Source: Patiria pectinifera
Taxonomy: Eukaryota; Echinodermata; Asteroidea; Valvatida; Asterinidae
Length of the DNA: 64,000 nt
Assembly: GCA_029964075.1 (NCBI GenBank)
Contig: CM057149.1
Coordinates: 30,456,197-30,520,196, forward strand
Reading direction: 5' to 3'
Shown here in pieces: positions 58,901-64,000 of the stretch. A program made the position numbers and the translations under genes. Position 1 is the first letter of the stretch. Each line of letters begins with the position of its first letter. The notes beneath the pieces were generated by a model. It had not been told where the DNA came from, searched no databases, and worked only from the letters and a program-made list of their open reading frames with translations.

Positions 58901-61900
58901 AGAAAAAATGATTTCACAGGGAGTTTAGCGCCATTACTATCTTTAAACCAAGTTTGCTTTTCAACAATAATTTGGTCAGTTACTTTTTGGATAGTTGCAA
59001 ATGATCTACTCTACCTTTAATTGGAAAACAAAATGGCCATGCCATTCTTGTGCACAAACAGTGTGGCTCATGAGTAGGGGGTACAGCGCTATCTATAGTC
59101 CATCCATAGTTTCTGCATGGAGTCTATATTTCCAACTTGTTTTAACATACACTGTCAAGCACCTTGTGTCCTTTTTGTGTGCAGGCGCTGACCACGCTTA
59201 TAAAGTTCTTTCCGAGTTACATGAGCAAGTGGATGGGCGAGATCCTACCCAATATATGGAGCACTCTGACTGAGTGCGCGAACATCTATGTAGCGACCTG
59301 TGTCAACGATTCCGAGGAAATAGATAATCCTGTTGATTCAGATGGCAAGTAACTTTAATTTTCTGGCAACCATGAGCAAGTTTAAGCATAAAAAATGGTT
59401 CAATCATAAGTCGATCTGTCTTATTAGCAATCCAGGATTATCCAGAGTCTTGGCTGGGGTTTTGAAGTCCAAATTTCTTGTTTGGGGGGGGGGGGGGACT
59501 GTGGATGAGGCGTTACATACATGTAAAAGATTTTGCGATACTGACTAATTACCTTTTTTCAGGGCACTTGGAAAATTTGGGATTTTTCCCTTATGTAAAT
59601 ATTAAAATTGGTCTGTCAGGGGGAGGGGGGGGGGGGAGATCCCCTTTGATCTGCCCCTTTGACCTGATACCAGTCCATTCAAATAGAACTGTTGTCAAAT
59701 TTCACATTGAGTTCATTGAATTTCTCACTACTGTTGTAGGTTTTCACATTTTGCGCAATCATTTTTGCATCCGAACTTAATTCTGAATCACAACTATTGA
59801 GAATAAAAGCGATGCAACTGTGTTCTGTAAGAAAAAAAAATCACTTTTATTCACATTCTATTTATTTGTCAGGAGAGGTTTTGGGCTTTGAAAACCTGGT
59901 TTTCAAGATATTTGAGTTCATCACGGCGATGATAGAGACGTCTAAATTCCGCAGCTTGGTGAAAAAGAACTGCGGTCAGTTGATGTACTTCCTGGTCATG
60001 TACATGGAAATCACAGAAGAGCAGGTGGGGAGAATTTCCTATTTACCTCATTAGACAAGTTGGAAGAATTTCAAATTAACCAGAGGAGACAGGTGGGGAG
60101 AATTTAAATTAACCAGAGCAGACAGGCAAAAAGATAAGAAATTCCTTTAAAACTTGGAATAAAATCTCCTTGGGCAATAGTGATTTGTTTGATTTTCAAA
60201 GTTTTGTTCCCCGTGCTTTTTTCGAGTTTTTCCACCAAAAAATAGATTCCTTTTCTAAATTGGCATTTTCTAGCAGTACAATAGTTATTCACTTTTCAAT
60301 GAGACGTCTACAGAACAAAATAGGCCCGTGTTTAGTTATTGAAAGGTCACTTTCCAATTTTGAAGTATTGGCTGCCAGACAATAATTCCATTCTCACGGG
60401 GTAGGCTGGTTCCAGTCCTACAATCAGTATCAATAATGTAGGGACCGGGAGCCAGTCTGCTCGCAGAGCCGATCTGTTTGTGCCCAAAACAAAAACCTCT
60501 TTTCTTCAGATGGTTGCAGACATCCTAAAAAAGAAAAAGGGCAGTTTTTAGGTTGGAATTAAACAATTTTATTGAATTTATTAATGGAAAAGATTTGAAT
60601 TTGTTGAAGAGCACGGGGAACTCATCTTTAAAACCTGTCGTCACATACTGCTTGAAGTGACTGCTAGAGAGAATTTGAAATTAATCTGAGCAGACGGGTT
60701 TGGAGAAATTGAGCCATTCATTATTGTATCTGTGTTTTGTTGTATAAATTATTTTGCTTTATGTCTGACTGTGCTGCCTTGTAGGTGAAGCAATGGACAG
60801 ACAACCCTAACCAGTTTGTAGTGGACGAAGATGACGATTCATATTCCTTCAGTGTACGCATATCAGCACAAGAGCTTCTTCTGGTAAGCTTGTACTAATA
60901 AGCCAAATCGATATTCCAACTGTTCATGTGCTTAACAAGATTCAAAACGCAGCATATGAACTCACACAAGTCTGTGGGGACATGGTAAGGCACAAAAAAA
61001 AGTCTCCGGTTTCTGGTATGTGCACGCGTCACTGTAGCCATGCGCGTCGGCAAAATGAAAAAGTTTTTTTTCAAAACCGCCAAACTCACTGGTTTGACTG
61101 GAATCCTGCTGCTGCACAATTTTAACGTGTTTTAAGATGGAGTTATGATCGAGAATAAGCTTTATGTAGCCTCTCTGGACTCCCATATATTTGCACTAAG
61201 TTTAGTCGGGCACCATTTGCAGTCATCAGCCGACATTTGAAGCAAAAAAAAACAGGTAAAAAAAAAGAAAACCGTGTCGCCGCACCACTTTTTGGGCAAG
61301 CTCCATACCAGAAACTGGAGACTTTTTTTTGTTGGCCTAACCTAAATTTTTCTCGCAATCAAAAGGACAATGGAAAGTTTCGTTCGCACAAAAGTTGGGG
61401 CATACCAAACAACTAAAAACGCTTTTGCTGTCTTAACTTTTTGAAATTTTGTACTTACTTCAGTACAAGACAATTTCTTTCATTTTGCTCGTAGCCAAAA
61501 TTACCCCATGCACTAAATATGAACCAATTTGAAGGGGGGTGGGTTTAACTCGTTGGGTGATTTGACACGTCGTGACCCAGTAATACTTTACAAATTTTGA
61601 GTTATTTTCTGCTCCAAGATAATTCAGGCAGATCAAACTAAACCAAACAAAAGCCAAATTTCAGAAGGTTGAAGACTCTCAAAATAGAAGAATTTTTAAA
61701 ATCACACAAATTGAAATCATTTCACACAAATTGAAATTTCATTTCATTTGACGCAAATTAGCACTGAGGAAAATACATCTGTTGATTGTCAAGACCAGCT
61801 ATTGTCTGGTCGTACATTTTCTCTTTCTCTTGAAATACTCGGATGCTCTTGTTTCTTTAAATATCTTCCCAGGCCTTGGCAGCTGAGTTTCAGCAGGAGA

Positions 61901-63902
61901 GTGCTGTAGGCATCGTTCAAGCCGTCATCAAACACCTACAAGATGCCGAGCAGAGCATGAACACACCAGCCGGAGCTAACTGGTAAGGTGGAAACCATAG
62001 ACCATCACCATCTCAATTTTGTTTCCAAAATTGGACATAGTGGTCAAGGGATATCCGACTTTCAGCAAACTGTACTATATTGTACTGCATTGTAAACGAC
62101 GATATGGTGTTTTTTGCTCATTGTTTTCCACTGTTTTCTTGAAAAGTGTAATATCAACTGAGCTGAAACTTAAACAGGTTAGATTTTGAACATTCTTCTT
62201 TTAATTGTGAGTGGTTTAATTATTGGAAATGAACAAAATACATGAAAAGCAAATGATCCTACGTGCTTTAACGAATGTCTGCTGTGAGCTGCCGACCAGC
62301 TATGTACAATATTCCACCTGCGTGAAAGCATGTCAAAATTTCAACAATTTCTGTTTTAGATAAAAAAAGTACAGCTGATAGATGTACCCAATTCTATGCA
62401 ATTGTTTCTGTAGGTGGAAGGTTCACGAATCTTGCATGTTGGCGTTGGGTTCCATTCAGTCGCTGATCATCGACAAAACAACCAGCGGCAAGTTGACCTT
62501 TGACATGAACTGGTTCCTGACAAACATCGTGCTTAGTGACCTTAACAAACCAGGTAAAACTAGTTTTAGAAAAGGGCAGTGCCGCAGGATTCTAAACTTC
62601 AAGACCAAATCTTCAAAAACAAATATCCAAATGCCATAAATGAAACATTAATATCATTGTGAAGCTTATTAGCTGTATCTTATTGAAATATAGATTATAT
62701 CTAACAAAATTCAACAGTTCGGCTGTCACTATCAACTGAAATAGTCATGGATAAATACATACAAAAAATTCAATTTGAGTACATGCTACACCATGGTGAT
62801 TCCAGCCGATTTTGACTACAGCAAAAAAAGTTGGAACTGCCCAAAACCTTTCTCTGTTGAAATCAGAATTATGTCTTCAAAAGTAAATTAATTTCTTTGT
62901 TCTTCAGAAAAATAAATGTACAAATATTTTTTTTTGGAAATTGTTCAAGAAACCTAAGTTTTTAATTTTCCTAATTGTTGATCTTTTTTTTCACAACACA
63001 TCTCTCAAAATCAACAAATTCATCTCTTTTTATTGGTGGATGGAACGAAACGGTTGCAAGATTTTTCATTTTTACCATCATCCCGGCTTGCCATTTTTCA
63101 TTAACATATTCAGAATAATTGATTTTTTCTGTTTAAGTTTACCAGCCCTTCCAGTACAATATTGGACTTAAAGCCAGAGTCCATCATTTGCAGCTATCCA
63201 AAAATTAACTGGCATAATAATTGTTAGAAACATACTCGGTTGAAAGATAGTAAGGGGACTAAACTCCCTGTGAAATTATTCTTTCTGGCAAGCTGTCATT
63301 TTGAAGAAATCAACGAAAGAAGGCCTTTCCAACGGTGCTTCTTAAGAAGCACCGTAGGAAATTCAAATTAGTAGTTTGTTTTGTTATTCGGCGAAGCGCG
63401 CGCAAGCATTGGCATTGACGCGCACGCGCTCGCAGTTGCTATAAGTCGTCGGATCAGTGCGCAACATCGCGTAGATGCAATCGGCTCAGTGAGTACGTGT
63501 CTGGGACGCTGGATTCATGCCCAATTCAAAACATGATTCAGCAACTTTTGATTTGAAATCGAGATCCTAGAATGTTGTTTTTCTCGAAAAATGCAGCTGA
63601 AGCTAAGCTGAAACTTCATCAGATTGGTTGTTCAGCATCCTTCTTCAGATATTGAGAATTTTTGTTGCTTCAAACGAACAAAATGCACAAATTACAAATG
63701 ATGGACTATACCTTTAAAATAATTTGATCCAAAATGGCACTGAAATAAGCATGTCGCTTCTCATCAAATTTTCTTCTATTTTCTTGTATTCTCTTCATGT
63801 TTTTTTTTTCTGTCTTCTCGACAGTTTCGCCATTTTTACTCGGAAGGGCTCTGTGGGCAGCCAGTAGGTTTTCACTAGCTATGACTCCCGAATTAATTCA
63901 AA
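52987..63902 (+). CDS. IPO9: Importin-9, N-terminal half, continues beyond right edge
   Basis: Karyopherin-beta nuclear import receptor for histones, ribosomal proteins and actin. Exons: 52987-53125, 55006-55067, 55498-55584, 56158-56359, 57179-57363, 57892-58011, 59185-59344, 59873-60024, 60785-60883, 61873-61982, 62414-62553, 63825-63902. They join in frame to 511 aa (human protein about 1041). Segments: [20 protein letters not shown] and [20 protein letters not shown] (importin-beta N-terminal domain), [21 protein letters not shown] [74 protein letters not shown] and [15 protein letters not shown], then [15 protein letters not shown]. Most of the chain should be HEAT repeats. Intron 7 needs a GC donor (ATG|GCAAGT at 59345) to keep frame. 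Head-to-head with RPN1. Confidence 0.96.
53405..53650. repeat. Dispersed inverted-repeat segment, copy 2
   Basis: Reverse complement resembles 16955-17275 (GGACCAAGTC, AAAATCCATCAATCAC). IPO9 intron 1. Confidence 0.5.
53872..54256. mobile_element. GGCC-ended MITE related to family C
   Basis: GGGCCAAAAAAACAAATATTT at the left and TTTTTTTTTTGGCC at the right, with inverted GGTCTCTGGTCAG and CTGACCTGAGACC. Same architecture as family C but different interior. IPO9 intron 1. Confidence 0.6.
54366..54660 (+). mobile_element. tRNA-derived SINE, copy 3 (most complete)
   Basis: A box (TGGTCCAGTGGTTATGG) and B box (GTGGGTTCGAACCC) are both present. The body has TCCTTGGGCAAGACATTTA, GAGTATAAATGGGTACC and GACCAGATTGCGTTGATCTC, with an AATAAT tail at 54643-54660. 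A second SINE-tail-like segment (ATTTATATTGCGCCC) follows. IPO9 intron 1. Confidence 0.85.
55608..55805. repeat. Repeat with GATTTTAGAGGATTCAGGAAG motifs
   Basis: Reverse-complement relative of the CAATCCTCCAAAATC repeats at 11700 and 58235. IPO9 intron 3. Confidence 0.5.
56478..56728 (+). repeat. 83-bp tRNA-like unit in three exact tandem copies
   Basis: TACGGTCAAGTGGTTGAGAT begins units at 56478, 56561 and 56644. Each has TGTGGGTTCAAGTCCC (B box) and ends GTGAAGTTTTT. The copies appear identical. IPO9 intron 4. Confidence 0.9.
56826..57120. mobile_element. Family E inverted-repeat element with tandem arms, copy 2
   Basis: AGTGTTGTAGTCCAGTCC and GGACTCGTCTACAACACT are inverted ends. The left arm has four 24-bp units (CACAAGTCCTTTCATAAGTC...). 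The right arm has about five 11-bp GATGGACTTGT units. IPO9 intron 4. Confidence 0.8.
58235..58473. repeat. Repeat with CAATCCTCCAAAATC motifs, copy
   Basis: Direct CATCCTCCAAAATCATTTTT, CCTCAATCCTCCAATTTCAT and CCTCAATCCTGCAAAACC units. Directly abuts the TTAA element at 58474. IPO9 intron 6. Confidence 0.6.
58474..59020. mobile_element. TTAA-bounded MITE, family B copy 1
   Basis: Starts TTAAAGGTAGAGTATGTCAT and ends ATGATCTACTCTACCTTTAA. Its interior matches 63168-63717 in opposite orientation (CATTTTCGTTTGAAGCAA). IPO9 intron 6. Confidence 0.8.
60989..61337. mobile_element. GGCC-ended MITE, family C copy 4
   Basis: Arms AGTCTCCGGTTTCTGGTATG / CCATACCAGAAACTGGAGACT; flanked by TAA on both sides, suggesting a 3-bp target duplication. 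IPO9 intron 9. Confidence 0.85.
63168..63717. mobile_element. TTAA-bounded MITE, family B copy 2
   Basis: Starts TTAAAGCCAGAGTCCATCAT and ends ATGATGGACTATACCTTTAA. A central palindrome CCAACGGTGCTTCTT / AAGAAGCACCGTAGG lies near 63329-63358. IPO9 intron 11. Confidence 0.8.
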
Positions 63903-64000
63903 GGTAGGATTACTTATAGAGACAACCCTTAGATGAAATAACATCCCCATTTACTTACACCTGGGGGGAGGGGTGTCTGTAAAGTTTATTTGAAAGAATT

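Noticed and set aside
1-64000. CRISPR array, prokaryotic operon or phage defence system
   Set aside because: All genes are intron-bearing animal genes; no spacer-repeat structure and no bacterial-type gene order.

Overview
This 64 kb window is nuclear DNA from an intron-rich animal. It is AT-rich and packed with transposable elements. The proteins resemble vertebrate orthologues closely. The repeat landscape (tRNA-derived SINEs with a 'tataaatgggtacc'-type body, very many short inverted-repeat elements, relic CR1/L2-like and Tc1-like elements) suggests a marine invertebrate deuterostome, most likely an echinoderm. That placement is inference from style, not from a diagnostic gene.

Six protein-coding genes can be assembled exon by exon, and reading frame is maintained across every junction I reconstructed. 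They are: histidine ammonia-lyase HAL (minus, 5' part, 9796 leftwards to 2610 and then off the left edge); MFSD3, an orphan MFS transporter (plus, 12254-16638, 5 coding exons); mitochondrial ribosomal protein uL2m, MRPL2 (minus, 24771-19592, 4 exons); LSM8 (plus, 27565-30670, 4 exons, 96 aa); ribophorin I, RPN1, a subunit of oligosaccharyltransferase (minus, 47415-35606, 11 exons, 603 aa); and importin-9, IPO9 (plus, 52987 to the right edge, 12 exons seen, about the N-terminal half). The genes strictly alternate in direction, giving three head-to-head pairs (HAL/MFSD3, MRPL2/LSM8, RPN1/IPO9) and two tail-to-tail pairs. They are unrelated housekeeping or metabolic genes and do not form a pathway: protein synthesis (MRPL2), RNA processing (LSM8), N-glycosylation in the ER (RPN1), nuclear import (IPO9), histidine catabolism (HAL) and transport (MFSD3).

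The rest of the window is introns and intergenic DNA filled with repeats. The most striking are two large fold-back elements (25279-26116 and 45783-46509). Each is bounded by an exact 9-bp target duplication and has a small hairpin inside each terminus. One sits inside a short inverted-repeat element whose uninterrupted copy is present 4 kb away, so the insertion can be read directly. There are also two families of TTAA-bounded elements (one with a central palindrome whose arms change in a compensated way), a five-copy GGCC-ended family, a 3.1 kb TA-bounded element with repeated GACCGGTTCCGCAA motifs, a Tc1-like relic still encoding the end of a transposase, LINE reverse-transcriptase tails, several tRNA-like SINE heads (one tandemly triplicated) and several further inverted-repeat elements. 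Every head-to-head promoter gap carries at least one large inverted-repeat element.
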